64,000 nucleotides of DNA from NCBI RefSeq assembly GCF_014192105.1, contig NZ_JACHXK010000002.1, positions 369,380 to 433,379 of the forward strand, in the 5' to 3' direction. The notes below the pieces were generated by a model, which saw nothing but the letters and a program-made list of their open reading frames with translations, was not told where the DNA came from and did not search any database. The stretch's first letter is position 1; the number at the start of each line of letters is the position of its first letter. Position numbers and translations under genes: made by a program. Below, piece after piece: positions 33,517 to 43,465 of the stretch. This DNA comes from Paenibacillus phyllosphaerae. Lineage in GTDB: Bacteria > Bacillota > Bacilli > Paenibacillales > Paenibacillaceae.

Positions 33517-33529
33517 CGTAAAGCTTACG
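33517..33529. promoter_or_regulatory. Zur-like operator
   Basis: CGTAA-AGC-TTACG, 13 bp, seven bases after the -10 box. It has the same length and arms as the core of the B. subtilis Zur box (CGTAATnATTACG) and is followed by ATTA. Position at the transcription start fits repression by Zn-Zur. Confidence 0.6.
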
Positions 33530-33595
33530 ATTATGGGTTCTATATTACGGCTATACTAATCTAGTAGTTATGCATGATAATGAGGTGTATGGAAG

Positions 33596-34567
33596 TTGTT
33601 GAAGGTACAATGGAAACAAGTGGCAGCCGTCTTCGTGATTCTGGCTGCGCTGATGGTAACGGCCGGCTGCGGGAATAGCGCCAGCGGCGCGCTCGAAGAA
33701 GGCAAGACGAATGTGGTCACGAGTTTTTACCCGGTCTATTTTCTGGCGGAGCGTATCGGCGGCGAACAAGTGAACGTAGTGAACCTGATTGCTTCGGGCG
33801 TCGAACCGCATGATTGGTCGCCGAAGAGCCAGGATCTGAACGTGGCTTCGAAGGCTCAGCTATTGCTCTACAACGGAGCGGGGCTGGAAGGTTGGGTGGA
33901 TGACTTCCTGGAAGGGCTGCCCGCTGACACCCAGTTGAAGACGAAGGCCCTTAGTGACGGCATTGAACTCATCTTAGGCAATCCGGAAGAAGAACATGAG
34001 GAGCACGAGGAAGAGGGACATGAGGACGAACACGATCATGCCGGTGAATATGATCCGCATACGTGGGTGAGCCCGAAGTCGATACTGATTATGGCTGCGA
34101 ACGTGAAGGACGCGCTGATCGAGGTCGACGAGGCCAACCGTGACGCGTTCGAATCCAATTATGAGAAGCTGAAGGCTGAGCTTGAAGAGTTGGACCAGAG
34201 CTATACGACGACGCTTGCGGCAACCACCAAGAAGGACATCGTCACTTCCCATCAATCTTTTGGTTATTTAGCACGGGATTACGGGCTTCATCAAGTCGCC
34301 ATCATGGGTTTGACGCCCGATGCCGAGCCGAAAGCGCAGGATCTGCTGGAGATTTCCAAGTTCGTCAAGGAAAATCAGGTGAAATACATTTTCTTCGAGG
34401 AACTTGTGTCCGATGAACTGGCTAACACGTTGGCTCGCGAGACAGGCGCAGAGACGCTGGTCCTTAACCCGGTGGAAGGTTTGACGAAGAAACAGGAACA
34501 GAACGGTGACACGTACATTACGCTCATGCAGCAGAATTTGCAGAACCTCGTGAAGGCGCTGCAATAG
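33596..34567 (+). CDS. znuA: Zinc ABC transporter substrate-binding lipoprotein (ZnuA/AdcA-like)
   Basis: It starts at TTG 33596, eight bases after TGAGGTG. Lipoprotein signal with lipobox V-T-A-G-C (about residue 24). Cluster A-I/A-9 binding protein: TNVVTSFYPVYFLAERI, GVEPHDWSP with a ligand His, a His/Glu-rich loop (about 130-148: EEEHEEHEEEGHEDEHDH) typical of Zn-binding members, then HTWVSPKS, a conserved HQSFGYLARDYGL and a final EE region. It captures Zn2+ (less likely Mn2+) outside the membrane. First gene of the transporter operon, under a Zur-like site. Confidence 0.92.
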   Translation: MLKVQWKQVAAVFVILAALMVTAGCGNSASGALEEGKTNVVTSFYPVYFLAERIGGEQVNVVNLIASGVEPHDWSPKSQDLNVASKAQLLLYNGAGLEGWVDDFLEGLPADTQLKTKALSDGIELILGNPEEEHEEHEEEGHEDEHDHAGEYDPHTWVSPKSILIMAANVKDALIEVDEANRDAFESNYEKLKAELEELDQSYTTTLAATTKKDIVTSHQSFGYLARDYGLHQVAIMGLTPDAEPKAQDLLEISKFVKENQVKYIFFEELVSDELANTLARETGAETLVLNPVEGLTKKQEQNGDTYITLMQQNLQNLVKALQ

Positions 34568-34617
34568 TTTTCCTTCCCAGTTATACAATTGAACGATCAA
34601 AGGAGGCTTGCGGCACG

Positions 34618-35430
34618 ATGAACAGCCTGCCCATGCAGCAGCCGTTTTGCCATCAGAATATTATAGAAGTAAGTAACGTTTCCTTCGCCTATCAACAGAA
34701 GCCCGTCATGGAAGATATCAGCTTCGCCGTACAGGAGCGTGATTTTGTCGGCTTGATCGGCTCGAACGGCGCGGGGAAGACGACGCTGCTGCGCATGATC
34801 GTCGGTCTGCTGAAGCCCGACAGCGGTACGATCAAGCTGTTCGGCCAGACGCAGAACGATTTTTCAGGGTGGAATAAAATCGGTTACGTGCCGCAGAAGA
34901 ACTCGTTCAATCCGCTGTTTCCGGCGACGGTGCGCGAAGTTGTCATGTCCGGTTTATATAACCGCAGCAAGCTATTCAAGCGCGTATCGAAGGCGGATCA
35001 GTTGAAGTGTGAGGAAGCGCTCCATGCGATGAAAATCGAGGACCTGGCTGCCAAACGGATCGGCGAGCTCTCCGGCGGCCAACAGCAGCGGGCTTTCCTT
35101 GCCCGGGCGCTTATCAACAACCCGGCGCTGCTGATTCTTGACGAACCGACGGTCGGGATCGACGTCGAGACGCAGCAAGGATTTTTTCATTTGATCAAGC
35201 ATATGCATCAACATCACAATATTACGTTCCTCATGGTATCGCATGACATGGACATGATTCGTTCCTATCTGGGTGATCGGCCAACAAGGGAGTGCGGCAA
35301 GCTGAAGCTGTATGTCAAGCACTCGCACGAGCTGGAGGATTGCAGAGAGACGAATTTGACCCATAGTCTGCGCGAACTGCGGGAGCTGTCTGACCGGGAG
35401 AAAGCGAGCGTGGCCAGTTGGAAATCTTGA
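34618..35430 (+). CDS. znuC: Zinc ABC transporter ATP-binding protein
   Basis: 270 residues with Walker A GSNGAGKTT, Q-loop VPQKNSF, signature LSGGQQQR, Walker B ALLILDEP and H-loop VSHD. The C-terminal 40 residues are charged and hydrophilic, longer than usual. It overlaps the permease gene by 13 bases. Energises Zn2+ import with the neighbouring permease. Confidence 0.93.
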   Translation: MNSLPMQQPFCHQNIIEVSNVSFAYQQKPVMEDISFAVQERDFVGLIGSNGAGKTTLLRMIVGLLKPDSGTIKLFGQTQNDFSGWNKIGYVPQKNSFNPLFPATVREVVMSGLYNRSKLFKRVSKADQLKCEEALHAMKIEDLAAKRIGELSGGQQQRAFLARALINNPALLILDEPTVGIDVETQQGFFHLIKHMHQHHNITFLMVSHDMDMIRSYLGDRPTRECGKLKLYVKHSHELEDCRETNLTHSLRELRELSDREKASVASWKS

Positions 35431-36218
35431 CGAGTGATTTTTTTCAAAGAGCTTTAATCGGAGGGATCCTCATCGGAGTTACGGCGCCGCTCATGGGGCT
35501 GTTCCTCGTCTTGCGCAGGCTGTCCATGATTGGCGACACGCTCTCGCACGTCTCAATCGCAGGCGTAGCGCTCGGCTTCATTATCGGCGTCTATCCGCTT
35601 GCCGTCGGGTTGTTGTTCGCCCTTGCCGCTACCTTCGCGATTGAGAAGCTCCGCAAAGCTTATAAGTCTTATGCGGAGCTTTCCATTGCGATCATTATGT
35701 CGGGCGGGGTGGCGCTCGCTTCCTTGTTCTTCTCCTTAGAGACAGGCCCGGGCATTAATGTGGAAGGGTATTTGTTCGGCAGCATCTATACGCTCGACGA
35801 TGTCGACTTGCTGCTCATCGGTATCGTCACCTTGATCGTGCTGGTAGCTGTAGGCCTTCATGTCAAAGAGCTGTTCCTCATCACATTCGATGAGGATGCG
35901 GCAGCGGTCAGCGGTTTGCCGACGCGATATTTCAACATGATGATCAGCATTCTGACTGCCCTTGTCATTAGCGTCTCGATCAAGATCGTCGGCGCGTTGC
36001 TCGTATCGGCGCTGCTGACGATTCCGGCGGCTTGCAGCCTAGTCCTTGCGCGCAGCTTCCGGCAATCGGTGATTACTGTCGTTGTCGTCGCTGAACTCGC
36101 GGTGATTATCGGCCTTATTATGGCAGGGGTCTGGAACCTTGCGCCAGGCGGCACGATCGTATTGCTTCTGATCGCGATGCTGCTGCTCTTGCTAACATTC
36201 CGGCGCAGGGTAACTTGA
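35418..36218 (+). CDS. znuB: Zinc ABC transporter permease
   Basis: About 266 residues with eight or nine membrane helices of the ABC-3 family (FFQRALIGGILIGVTAPLMGLFLVLRRLSMIGDTLSHVSIAGVALG, then LFLITFDEDAAAVSGLPT, which contacts the ATPase). TTG 35418 or TTG 35427 may be the start; both overlap the end of znuC, so translation is coupled. Forms the membrane channel of the zinc importer. Confidence 0.92.
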   Translation: MEILTSDFFQRALIGGILIGVTAPLMGLFLVLRRLSMIGDTLSHVSIAGVALGFIIGVYPLAVGLLFALAATFAIEKLRKAYKSYAELSIAIIMSGGVALASLFFSLETGPGINVEGYLFGSIYTLDDVDLLLIGIVTLIVLVAVGLHVKELFLITFDEDAAAVSGLPTRYFNMMISILTALVISVSIKIVGALLVSALLTIPAACSLVLARSFRQSVITVVVVAELAVIIGLIMAGVWNLAPGGTIVLLLIAMLLLLLTFRRRVT

Positions 36219-36245
36219 CGCCAGGCAAGGAGGTTATCGATAGGC

Positions 36246-36959
36246 ATGTCCGATGTGAACATATGGATGGCATTCGGAGCGGGGATTGCTTCTTTTATCT
36301 CTCCCTGCTGCCTGCCGCTGTATCCCTCTTATCTTTCCTACATAACAGGCGTCTCCGTTACCGATCTGAAGAGCGATAAGCCGGGAGCGAGCATCCGATT
36401 CAAGACGATGACCCATACGTTGTTCTTCATTATCGGCTTCTCGGTGGTCTATTACACGCTCGGCTACGGTACCAATGCGTTCGCGGATATGTTCGCCGAG
36501 CATCAGACACTGATCCGGCAGCTGTCCGCCGTGCTTATCATCTTGATGGGACTGATTCTGACGGGCTTGATCCAACCTAGAGCGCTGCTCAGAGAGCGGA
36601 AGATGGACTTTCGAATGAAGAAGTCCGGTTACTTCGCTTCCTTCATCTTCGGGATCGGCTTCTCCGCGGGCTGGTCGCCTTGCACGGGTCCGATCCTTGC
36701 GGCCATCTTGGCGTTGGCTGCGTCCGAGCCAGGGACTTGGTTCCAGCTGACGACTGCCTATTCGCTCGGTTTCGCCATTCCGTTCTTCGTCCTGGCCTTC
36801 TTCATCGGGACTGCGCGCTGGATCGTGAGATATTCCGCCGTCATGATGAAGATTGGCGGAGCTGTTATGATTCTGATGGGCTTTATGCTCTTTACGAACC
36901 AGATGACGCAGATTACGATCTGGCTGAACTCGATCACGCCGGAATGGCTGAAGTTCTAG
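36246..36959 (+). CDS. ccdA: Cytochrome c biogenesis protein CcdA
   Basis: 237 residues, six membrane helices of the DsbD/CcdA family. The redox Cys pair is in FISPCCLPLYPSY and GWSPCTGP, the usual first and fourth helix positions. It carries electrons from cytoplasmic thioredoxin to outward thiols, used for cytochrome c maturation and spore development in Bacilli. It directly follows the zinc operon and shares its stop-codon bases with the convergent splB. Confidence 0.92.
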   Translation: MSDVNIWMAFGAGIASFISPCCLPLYPSYLSYITGVSVTDLKSDKPGASIRFKTMTHTLFFIIGFSVVYYTLGYGTNAFADMFAEHQTLIRQLSAVLIILMGLILTGLIQPRALLRERKMDFRMKKSGYFASFIFGIGFSAGWSPCTGPILAAILALAASEPGTWFQLTTAYSLGFAIPFFVLAFFIGTARWIVRYSAVMMKIGGAVMILMGFMLFTNQMTQITIWLNSITPEWLKF

Positions 36960-38020
36960 GTGAAATAATCGATCGTTGCATCCGGAAAATGTTCAAAGAT
37001 GCGCTCCGAGATAAACATGCGGAGCGCTTCTGCTTGTTCATCGGGATAAACGTATTTGCCTTGTCCCCAGCGTCCCCACTTGTACTTCCGCTTCTCGATC
37101 TCCATCTCCAATTTCGTCTTCGGATAACGTTTCTCAATCACGTTTTTGGCCGTCTTCGTGAACCGGTGCTGGATCAGCTCGAAGGTCAAGCCGCTCGACG
37201 CATCCTTCGGCAAAGCTTCCGAAAGGGAGGCGAATAGCTCGGCATAACCTTCCTCCCAGCCGTCATGCCAGATGATCGGCGCAACGATGAAGCCGAGCGG
37301 ATAGCCGGCGCGCGCGACCTTTGCCGCCGCTTCGATACGGTCCTCGAACCGTGACGTAGCAGGCTCGAAATGTTTGATCACATATTTGTCATTGACGCTA
37401 AATCGGATGCGCGTATGGCCATTGTGCTTCAGCGGAAGCAGGGAGTCCACGTGGTGAAACTTGGTGACGAAGCGAAGGCGTCCGTGCTCTTGATCGGCCA
37501 TGAATTCGATGAGCTCAGCCAAGCTGCCCGTGATCGGCTCGAGCCCTACCGGGTCAGAGGTACAGGCCGCTTCGAATCGCGTAATCTCGGGGGCGCGCTC
37601 GTCTATGTACGCTTTCGCCGCATCCATAATGTCATCGGTATTCACGTAGACGCGAATATAGGGCTTGGCGCCGAGCGTGGTCTGCAGATAACAATAATGG
37701 CAGTGGCCCATGCAACCGGTGGCGATCGGAATCGCGTATTCGGCAGACGGTTTGGACGTATCGAACTTCAGCGTCTTGCGGAGGCCGACGACTAGCGTCC
37801 GTTTGGCGATTTTGTATTGCTCGAGCTCCGAGTCCCCGGGCAAGTTCGTGATCCGGTTATGGGAAGTTGTCATGCGGAAGGGAATGCCGGTTTCCTTCAC
37901 CCATTCCATGATTCGCTGCCCTTTCGGATAATCGAGAGCCGCCGGTTCAAAATAGACGAGTTCGGGAATGAACGATTCGGCTTTTTTCCTTGCGGGCGGC
38001 CGTTCCAACGTTGTCTGCAA
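36956..38020 (-). CDS. splB: Spore photoproduct lyase
   Basis: Radical-SAM enzyme that reverses the UV thymine lesion of spores. The CxxxCxxC iron-sulphur motif is CMGHCHYC (about residues 104-111), followed by YLQTTLG. 354 residues, close to the family norm of about 340. It starts at TTG 38020 with AAGGAGG upstream. It overlaps ccdA tail to tail by the palindrome CTAG. Confidence 0.95.
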   Translation of the reverse strand: MQTTLERPPARKKAESFIPELVYFEPAALDYPKGQRIMEWVKETGIPFRMTTSHNRITNLPGDSELEQYKIAKRTLVVGLRKTLKFDTSKPSAEYAIPIATGCMGHCHYCYLQTTLGAKPYIRVYVNTDDIMDAAKAYIDERAPEITRFEAACTSDPVGLEPITGSLAELIEFMADQEHGRLRFVTKFHHVDSLLPLKHNGHTRIRFSVNDKYVIKHFEPATSRFEDRIEAAAKVARAGYPLGFIVAPIIWHDGWEEGYAELFASLSEALPKDASSGLTFELIQHRFTKTAKNVIEKRYPKTKLEMEIEKRKYKWGRWGQGKYVYPDEQAEALRMFISERIFEHFPDATIDYFT

Positions 38021-38287
38021 AGCGATTCGCCTCCTTGTGCGTGCTGCATCATTAAGGGGTAGTCTGCGCCCTGCATCAGCTCGCCAAACATGGAAACTTC
38101 GGTCACCTTAGGTTGCTTCCGGTGTCGATCGCAGTGTATGATACATAGAGTGATAAGAGGCCTGTCAGGTTTGTGCATGGTTGTACAAGCAGGCGGGCGA
38201 TTGGGAAATAACCGCCGATCAGCGCATGTAAGGCAGATGGGTTGCGGCGCGTAAAGTTGGGACGATGGCTGAATGGGGGTTCTTTCA

Positions 38288-38710
38288 ATGCCGACGCCAA
38301 GCATGGAAGATTACTTGGAGCGTATTTATAAACTGATTGACGAGAAGGGGTATGCCCGGGTTTCCGATATTGCAGAAGGTCTGGAAGTCCATCCCTCCTC
38401 GGTGACGAAGATGATTCAGAAGCTCGATAAGGACAACTACCTGATATATGAGAAATACCGCGGGCTGGTGCTCACGAACAAGGGCAAGAAGATGGGCAAG
38501 CGCCTCGTGGACCGCCATCAGCTTCTCGAATCCTTCCTCACCGTGATTGGGGTTCAGGACGAGAACATCTATACCGATGTCGAAGGAATCGAGCATCATC
38601 TGAGCTGGGATTCCATCACTTGTATCGAGACGCTTGTGGAATATTTCCGCCGCGATCCAAGCCGTCTTGAGGAATTAAGAGCCGTACGCTCCGATCTGGA
38701 GAATGAATAG
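38288..38710 (+). CDS. mntR: Manganese-responsive repressor MntR
   Basis: 140 residues of the DtxR/MntR family. With ATG 38288 as start, the Mn-ligand residues fall exactly at the known MntR positions: D8, E11, H77, E99, E102, H103, so this start is preferred to ATG 38273. Winged HTH about 20-65 ([22 protein letters not shown]). It represses manganese uptake genes at high Mn2+ in the cytoplasm. Divergent from splB, about 270 bp apart. Confidence 0.96.
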   Translation: MPTPSMEDYLERIYKLIDEKGYARVSDIAEGLEVHPSSVTKMIQKLDKDNYLIYEKYRGLVLTNKGKKMGKRLVDRHQLLESFLTVIGVQDENIYTDVEGIEHHLSWDSITCIETLVEYFRRDPSRLEELRAVRSDLENE

Positions 38711-38720
38711 CTTGAAGTAA

Positions 38721-38760
38721 GAGCCGCTTCCCGATTCTTGAAGGGAGCGGTTCTTTCTTT
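38721..38760 (+). terminator. Terminator of mntR
   Basis: AGCCGCTTCCC pairs imperfectly with GGGAGCGGTT, then TCTTTCTTTT. Confidence 0.75.
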
Positions 38761-38867
38761 TATGGCGCGTGTCAGAGGCAAGCTGATTCGGCATATACAT
38801 CACTTTAGCGTTCGACCCTCAGGCATCGTGAAGGGCAGCGCGTTCCCATGCGGTGGGAGGGGTGTAG

Positions 38868-39803
38868 ATGACGAGCATTAATGCGGTATTCGAAGGCGGC
38901 GGCGTCAAAGGAATCTCGCTCGTAGGCGCGGTGAAGGCTACAGAAGAGCGCGGCATTGCGTTCAACCGGTTGGCGGGCACATCGTCCGGCGCGATAATTG
39001 CCTCCTTGCTGGCTGCAGGCTATAACGCCGACCAGCTTCGCCATGTGATCGAGGCGACCCCGTTCGAATCGTTCTTGAAGCGGGGCGGGTTGTATAAGTT
39101 GAAGATCGTCGGTCCTGCCGCAAGAATATTTATTAAAGGCGGGCTGTACAGCGGAGAAGCGCTCTTATATTGGATTACGAAGCTGCTGGAGGAGAAGGGC
39201 ATCCTGACGTTTAATGATCTGCCGCACAATAAATTGAAAATCGTCGCTTCCGATATTACGAATGGCCGCTTGCTCGTGCTGCCGGACGATATCCGGCAAT
39301 ACGGCCTTGACCCGGGGCGGATGCCGGTTGCGGCAGCGGTGCGGATGAGTTTGAGCATTCCTTATTTTTTCGATCCGGTACGGATCCGAATGACTCGCGG
39401 CGTCAGACAGCCGGACGGCCGTCGCCGAATGTGGGCTTATGTCGTGGATGGCGGACTGCTCAGCAACTTTCCGATGTGGCTGTTCGATTCGCCGAATAAG
39501 GAGGAGGCCGACGGCTTTTCGGCCGTAGGGTATCAATTGGTGGGAAAAAACGAAACCGAACCCCGTCAAATCCGAGGTCCGGTTTCCATGTTCCAGGCGA
39601 TGTTCGAGACGATGCTGCAAGCGCATGACGAACGGTATATTGAGAAGCACAATCGCGAACGTACGATCAAGATTCCTACATTAGGCGTTCGCACAACCGA
39701 TTTCTCGCTGTCCAAAGCGGAGAGCGATGCGCTCTACGAGTCTGGATATAAAGCGGCGAAGGCTTATTTCGATAAGCCCGGCTGCAGAGTGTTCCAGAAG
39801 TAG
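38868..39803 (+). CDS. Patatin-like phospholipase
   Basis: 311 residues with the patatin oxyanion loop GGGVKG (about 10-15), the nucleophile elbow GTSSG with catalytic Ser (about 42), and the DGG catalytic Asp (VVDGGLLSNFP, about 195). No signal peptide, so cytoplasmic or membrane-associated. Related to the RssA/YlbK group of bacterial lipid acyl hydrolases. ATG 38868 after GGGAGGGG. Confidence 0.9.
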   Translation: MTSINAVFEGGGVKGISLVGAVKATEERGIAFNRLAGTSSGAIIASLLAAGYNADQLRHVIEATPFESFLKRGGLYKLKIVGPAARIFIKGGLYSGEALLYWITKLLEEKGILTFNDLPHNKLKIVASDITNGRLLVLPDDIRQYGLDPGRMPVAAAVRMSLSIPYFFDPVRIRMTRGVRQPDGRRRMWAYVVDGGLLSNFPMWLFDSPNKEEADGFSAVGYQLVGKNETEPRQIRGPVSMFQAMFETMLQAHDERYIEKHNRERTIKIPTLGVRTTDFSLSKAESDALYESGYKAAKAYFDKPGCRVFQK

Positions 39804-39805
39804 TT

Positions 39806-40093
39806 TTAGTGATACTTCGGCAGGTTGTCGTCATCCTTGCCGCCTTCGATGACGCGGAACGGCACAGTCTTCCGCGTCTTTGGCTTGCTGCTCATCGTGT
39901 CTCTTCTTGCTTCTTGCTTCGGCCGAGGCTTAGCGCGCCGTCCTCGAATTTGAAGGAAGTAAGCCACAAAGATAGCGCCAAGAACAATCACCGGAATGAG
40001 CAGTCTTTCGGGGAAGAAATACAGCTGATAGACAAGACCCAATCCGGCGAGTGTAAGAATGACGACGAACAAAGGACTCATTTTGCGTGGCAT
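39806..40093 (-). CDS. Small membrane protein with basic tail (95 aa)
   Basis: The start is ATG 40093 (GGTGAGG upstream). Two hydrophobic helices (LFVVILTLAGLGLVYQLYF and LLIPVIVLGAIFVAYFL), then about 45 residues rich in Arg/Lys ending in FRVIEGGKDDDNLPKYH. A conserved C-terminal 'RVIEGG' tail is seen in small Paenibacillus membrane proteins next to yqhQ. Just after yqhQ on the same strand. Confidence 0.65.
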   Translation of the reverse strand: MPRKMSPLFVVILTLAGLGLVYQLYFFPERLLIPVIVLGAIFVAYFLQIRGRRAKPRPKQEARRDTMSSKPKTRKTVPFRVIEGGKDDDNLPKYH

Positions 40094-40122
40094 AACCTCA
40101 CCCTTTCTTCCCACTTTGGCAT

Positions 40123-41073
40123 TTAAGCGGTTTTACTCATTTGACCCATCTCGCGGTCAATTTCCAGCATCCGATTGAAGGAAGCGATCGATACTTCGAC
40201 TTGGTCATCGGTCGGTTCTTTGGTCGTCAGCTTCTGCAGCCACAGTCCCGGATAGCCAAGGAAACGCAAGACCGGAAGCTCGCGCATCGCGTTCGTCATA
40301 CGAAGCGCTTCATACGACGCGCCAAGTACGACAGGGAGCAGCAGAATCCGGATGTAGATCCTCTCCCACATGTTATCCCAATGGAAGAATGAATAGACAA
40401 TGACGCCCACCAGTACAGAGAAAACGATGAAACTGCTGCCGCAGCGGTAGTGTAGACGGGTGAAGCGCTGTACATTCTGAACCGTCAGCTCTACGCCAGC
40501 CTCATAGGCGCTGATCACCTTATGCTCGGCCCCATGGTATTGGAACAACCGTTTAATAAGCGGCGTCAATGAGATCAGATACAAGTAGGACAACAGGAAC
40601 AGAATCTTAATTAAACCTTCAAGCAGGTTGTGTACTATTATATTCAGGTCAGCTTGTCCAAAGATCAATCCTTCGAGAACTGCAGGAACAACCGTGAATG
40701 CAAGCTTGCCGAATATAAAGGATAGCACGCCCGCGACAGCAACCCCGACGATCATGCTGAGGCTCCAACCGCTTTTCTCCTGCTTGGCAGGCTTATCCGG
40801 TTCTTCATCGGAATGATCTTCGGCATAGGCTTCCATCGAGAAGTTCAAATGCTGGGAGCCCTTCGCGCTTGATTCCAGAATGCCGACCACACCGCGCACG
40901 AGCGGAATTTTCTTTAGCTTTTGCAGCCAGGGCTGCGAGGTGCGAGGTACCTCATAGAAGACGATTTCGTTATCTTTGCGCCGTACCGCTGTTACGTTGA
41001 CATGCTTGCCAGCAAACATGACACCTTCGATGACGGCTTGCCCTCCGTATATATTGCGCGATTGCTGCGACAA
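40123..41073 (-). CDS. yqhQ: DUF1385 membrane protein YqhQ
   Basis: 316 residues matching YqhQ: YGGQAVIEGVMFAGK at the start, several membrane helices in the middle, and YHGAEHKVISAYE with RCGSSF near residue 190-220, the conserved DUF1385 core that could bind metal. Membrane protein of unknown role. TTG 41073 start with AAAGGATGGTG upstream. Divergent from yqhR, as in B. subtilis. Confidence 0.93.
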   Translation of the reverse strand: MSQQSRNIYGGQAVIEGVMFAGKHVNVTAVRRKDNEIVFYEVPRTSQPWLQKLKKIPLVRGVVGILESSAKGSQHLNFSMEAYAEDHSDEEPDKPAKQEKSGWSLSMIVGVAVAGVLSFIFGKLAFTVVPAVLEGLIFGQADLNIIVHNLLEGLIKILFLLSYLYLISLTPLIKRLFQYHGAEHKVISAYEAGVELTVQNVQRFTRLHYRCGSSFIVFSVLVGVIVYSFFHWDNMWERIYIRILLLPVVLGASYEALRMTNAMRELPVLRFLGYPGLWLQKLTTKEPTDDQVEVSIASFNRMLEIDREMGQMSKTA

Positions 41074-41267
41074 GGGCGAATCACCATCCTTTGTTCGTCT
41101 GGAATGTATTCTTCATTCTATTGTACTTGATTCATGAACCGAATGCGAGCGGTACCCGTTACCGACAAACTGCCAATGATGGGCCTTCGATTACAACGAA
41201 GAAAAAAGCGGCATACTAGCGGAAGACACCTATCCATGCAACGACATACAGGAGGTTTGAGAGACAG

Positions 41268-41792
41268 ATGCGCGTATCGCACAGTCAGCAGAAAAGAAGA
41301 CGCCGCCATCGGACGAACCGGCTGATGTTCGGCCTGAATCTTGGTTTTTTCGCCGGTCTGATCTTCGGAGTCGGCCGATGGATCGTGTATTATTTGCAGT
41401 ACACCAGGGTGGTGCCGGGCTTCCTTATCGACAGCTTCTTCCGCATATCCTTCCTGAAGACAGGCTGGGGCCAGCTGCTCGGACTCGGAAGTTTTATCGT
41501 CTTCTCGATCGTGGCGACCTTCCTTTATATGTTCCTGCTCGGACGGTTCAAGGGGCCTTGGGCCGGCCTGATATACGGCGCAGTATGGTGGGGAGGGCTT
41601 TTCCTTGTCATAGGTCCGCTCCTTGGACTCGTCGAACCGATCAGGCAGATCGGCTATAATACGCTCTCTACAGAGTTGGCCGTATTCCTCATCTGGGGCT
41701 TGTTTATCGGCTACACGTACGCATTCGAATTCCACGATGAGGCGTCCAGAGAGCCGATGATGTCCGGGGTTGGCCGCGCCGGCGCCAGATAA
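41268..41792 (+). CDS. yqhR: Membrane protein YqhR
   Basis: 174 residues; GGAGG precedes ATG 41268. A basic N-terminus (KRRRRHR), then four membrane helices, with [10 protein letters not shown] in the third and a YAFEFHDE end. Position between yqhQ and aroQ is as in B. subtilis, where yqhR is uncharacterised. Confidence 0.85.
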   Translation: MRVSHSQQKRRRRHRTNRLMFGLNLGFFAGLIFGVGRWIVYYLQYTRVVPGFLIDSFFRISFLKTGWGQLLGLGSFIVFSIVATFLYMFLLGRFKGPWAGLIYGAVWWGGLFLVIGPLLGLVEPIRQIGYNTLSTELAVFLIWGLFIGYTYAFEFHDEASREPMMSGVGRAGAR

Positions 41793-41866
41793 GTGATGAG
41801 ATACTTCTCAAAGCGCAGGACATTGTGGTAAAATGGCAATTGATCTATGCGCTGGGGAGGTTCCTT

Positions 41867-42319
41867 ATGCTATCCATACTCGTATTGAACGGACCGAACC
41901 TGAACATGCTTGGCGTTCGTGAGCCCGGTGTTTACGGAACGACCACATTGAAGGAGATCGAATCGATGGTACAGGCCCAAGCTGCAGAGCTAGGGGTATC
42001 GATTTCGTTCTATCAATCGAATCACGAAGGTTATCTCATCGATCGTATTCATGAGGCATACGGCAACGTGGATGGAATTGTCATCAATCCCGGCGCGCTG
42101 ACGCATTACAGCTATGCGCTGCGCGACGCGCTGAGTACAGTAGCCATTCCTTTCGTTGAAGTGCATCTCTCCAATATCCATAAACGTGAGCCGTTCCGGC
42201 ATGTGTCCGTAACGGCTCCTGTGGCGATAGGACAGATTGCCGGCTTCGGAGCGCAGAGCTACATACTTGGCCTAAGCGGACTTGTCAGTCATCTCAAGGC
42301 TGAACAGTCTAGAAGCTGA
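41867..42319 (+). CDS. aroQ: 3-Dehydroquinate dehydratase, type II
   Basis: 150 residues; the start is ATG 41867 (GGGGAGG upstream), not GTG 41825. Full type II motif set: [12 protein letters not shown], catalytic Tyr in the flexible loop (REPGVYG), [10 protein letters not shown] and [12 protein letters not shown] with catalytic His. Third step of the shikimate pathway. Neighbour of pepP (yqhT) as in B. subtilis, where it is yqhS. Confidence 0.96.
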   Translation: MLSILVLNGPNLNMLGVREPGVYGTTTLKEIESMVQAQAAELGVSISFYQSNHEGYLIDRIHEAYGNVDGIVINPGALTHYSYALRDALSTVAIPFVEVHLSNIHKREPFRHVSVTAPVAIGQIAGFGAQSYILGLSGLVSHLKAEQSRS

Positions 42320-42357
42320 CCTAAGAATAACGGCAGGCATGGGAAAGGAAGAGGACG

Positions 42358-43431
42358 ATGACGAACAATCGTTTATCGGGAGTCCGAAATCGGATGAGCG
42401 AGCTTGGCTTGGATGGGCTGCTCGTCACAAGTGCGGTCAATCGCCGTTACGTCAGCGGTTTTACCGGTTCTGCCGGCGTGCTGCTTATTACAGCCACGCA
42501 AAGCTTCCTCGTAACCGACTTCCGCTATCGGACGCAGGCTCCTGAACAAGCGCCAAGCTTCACGGTTGTAGAGCATGGAGTCAAGCTGATGGAGACGATT
42601 GCGGAGCTGACGGGCACGCATCACGTGAAGCGGCTGGGCTTCGAGCAGGACCATGTCGTTTTCTCGGAATACGTGGCATGGAAGCAAGACTTGGCAAGCG
42701 TGGAACTGGTGCCGGTGTCCGGCATGATCGAGAAGCTGCGAATGTTCAAGGATGAGTCGGAGCTGGCTATTATGCGTGAGGCTGCGGCGCTTGCGGACGA
42801 CACGTACCGCCATATGCTGAACATCATTAAGCCTGGCATTCGCGAACTGGATCTCGCTCTGGAGATGGAGACGTTCATGCGCAAAGGCGGGGCTGCCGGG
42901 CCATCTTTCGAGACGATCGTAGCCTCCGGCGAACGGTCGGCATTGCCTCACGGTGTAGCAAGCGAACGAATTGTGGGCAATAATGAATTCGTGAAGCTGG
43001 ATTTCGGCGCCTACTATAACGGTTACTGTTCCGATTTGACCCGGACAGTCGTTGTAGGCTCGCCAACCGAGAAGCACCGCGAGATCTACGCGATCGTGCT
43101 GGAAGCGCAGCTGACAGCGCTTGCCGGGATCAAGCCAGGCATGACCGGCCGTGAAGCGGATGCGCTCGCCCGCGATGTGATCACCCGCTATGGCTATGGC
43201 GATATGTTCGGCCATGGCACAGGCCACGGCTTGGGCATGGAGATCCATGAAGCGCCTCGCTTGTCGAAGATGAGCGATACGGTACTGGAGCCGGGGATGA
43301 CCGTAACGGTAGAGCCGGGTATTTATTTGCCGGGCTTTGGCGGTGTGCGGATCGAGGATGATATCGTCATCACCGAGACGGGCAATACATTGCTAACCGG
43401 TTCATCAAAGGAATTACATATTTTGGGATAG
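42358..43431 (+). CDS. Xaa-Pro dipeptidase/aminopeptidase (YqhT-like)
   Basis: 357 residues: a creatinase N-terminal domain (1-125) and a pita-bread metallopeptidase domain. Metal ligands are visible: D in [18 protein letters not shown] (two Asp), H in [10 protein letters not shown] in TVEPGIY and E in GVRIEDD. Cleaves after Xaa-Pro N-termini in the cytoplasm. Placed between aroQ and efp, as yqhT in B. subtilis. Confidence 0.93.
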   Translation: MTNNRLSGVRNRMSELGLDGLLVTSAVNRRYVSGFTGSAGVLLITATQSFLVTDFRYRTQAPEQAPSFTVVEHGVKLMETIAELTGTHHVKRLGFEQDHVVFSEYVAWKQDLASVELVPVSGMIEKLRMFKDESELAIMREAAALADDTYRHMLNIIKPGIRELDLALEMETFMRKGGAAGPSFETIVASGERSALPHGVASERIVGNNEFVKLDFGAYYNGYCSDLTRTVVVGSPTEKHREIYAIVLEAQLTALAGIKPGMTGREADALARDVITRYGYGDMFGHGTGHGLGMEIHEAPRLSKMSDTVLEPGMTVTVEPGIYLPGFGGVRIEDDIVITETGNTLLTGSSKELHILG

Positions 43432-43465
43432 TTCATGGTTTACTACCTTTAGGAGGGAAATTGCA

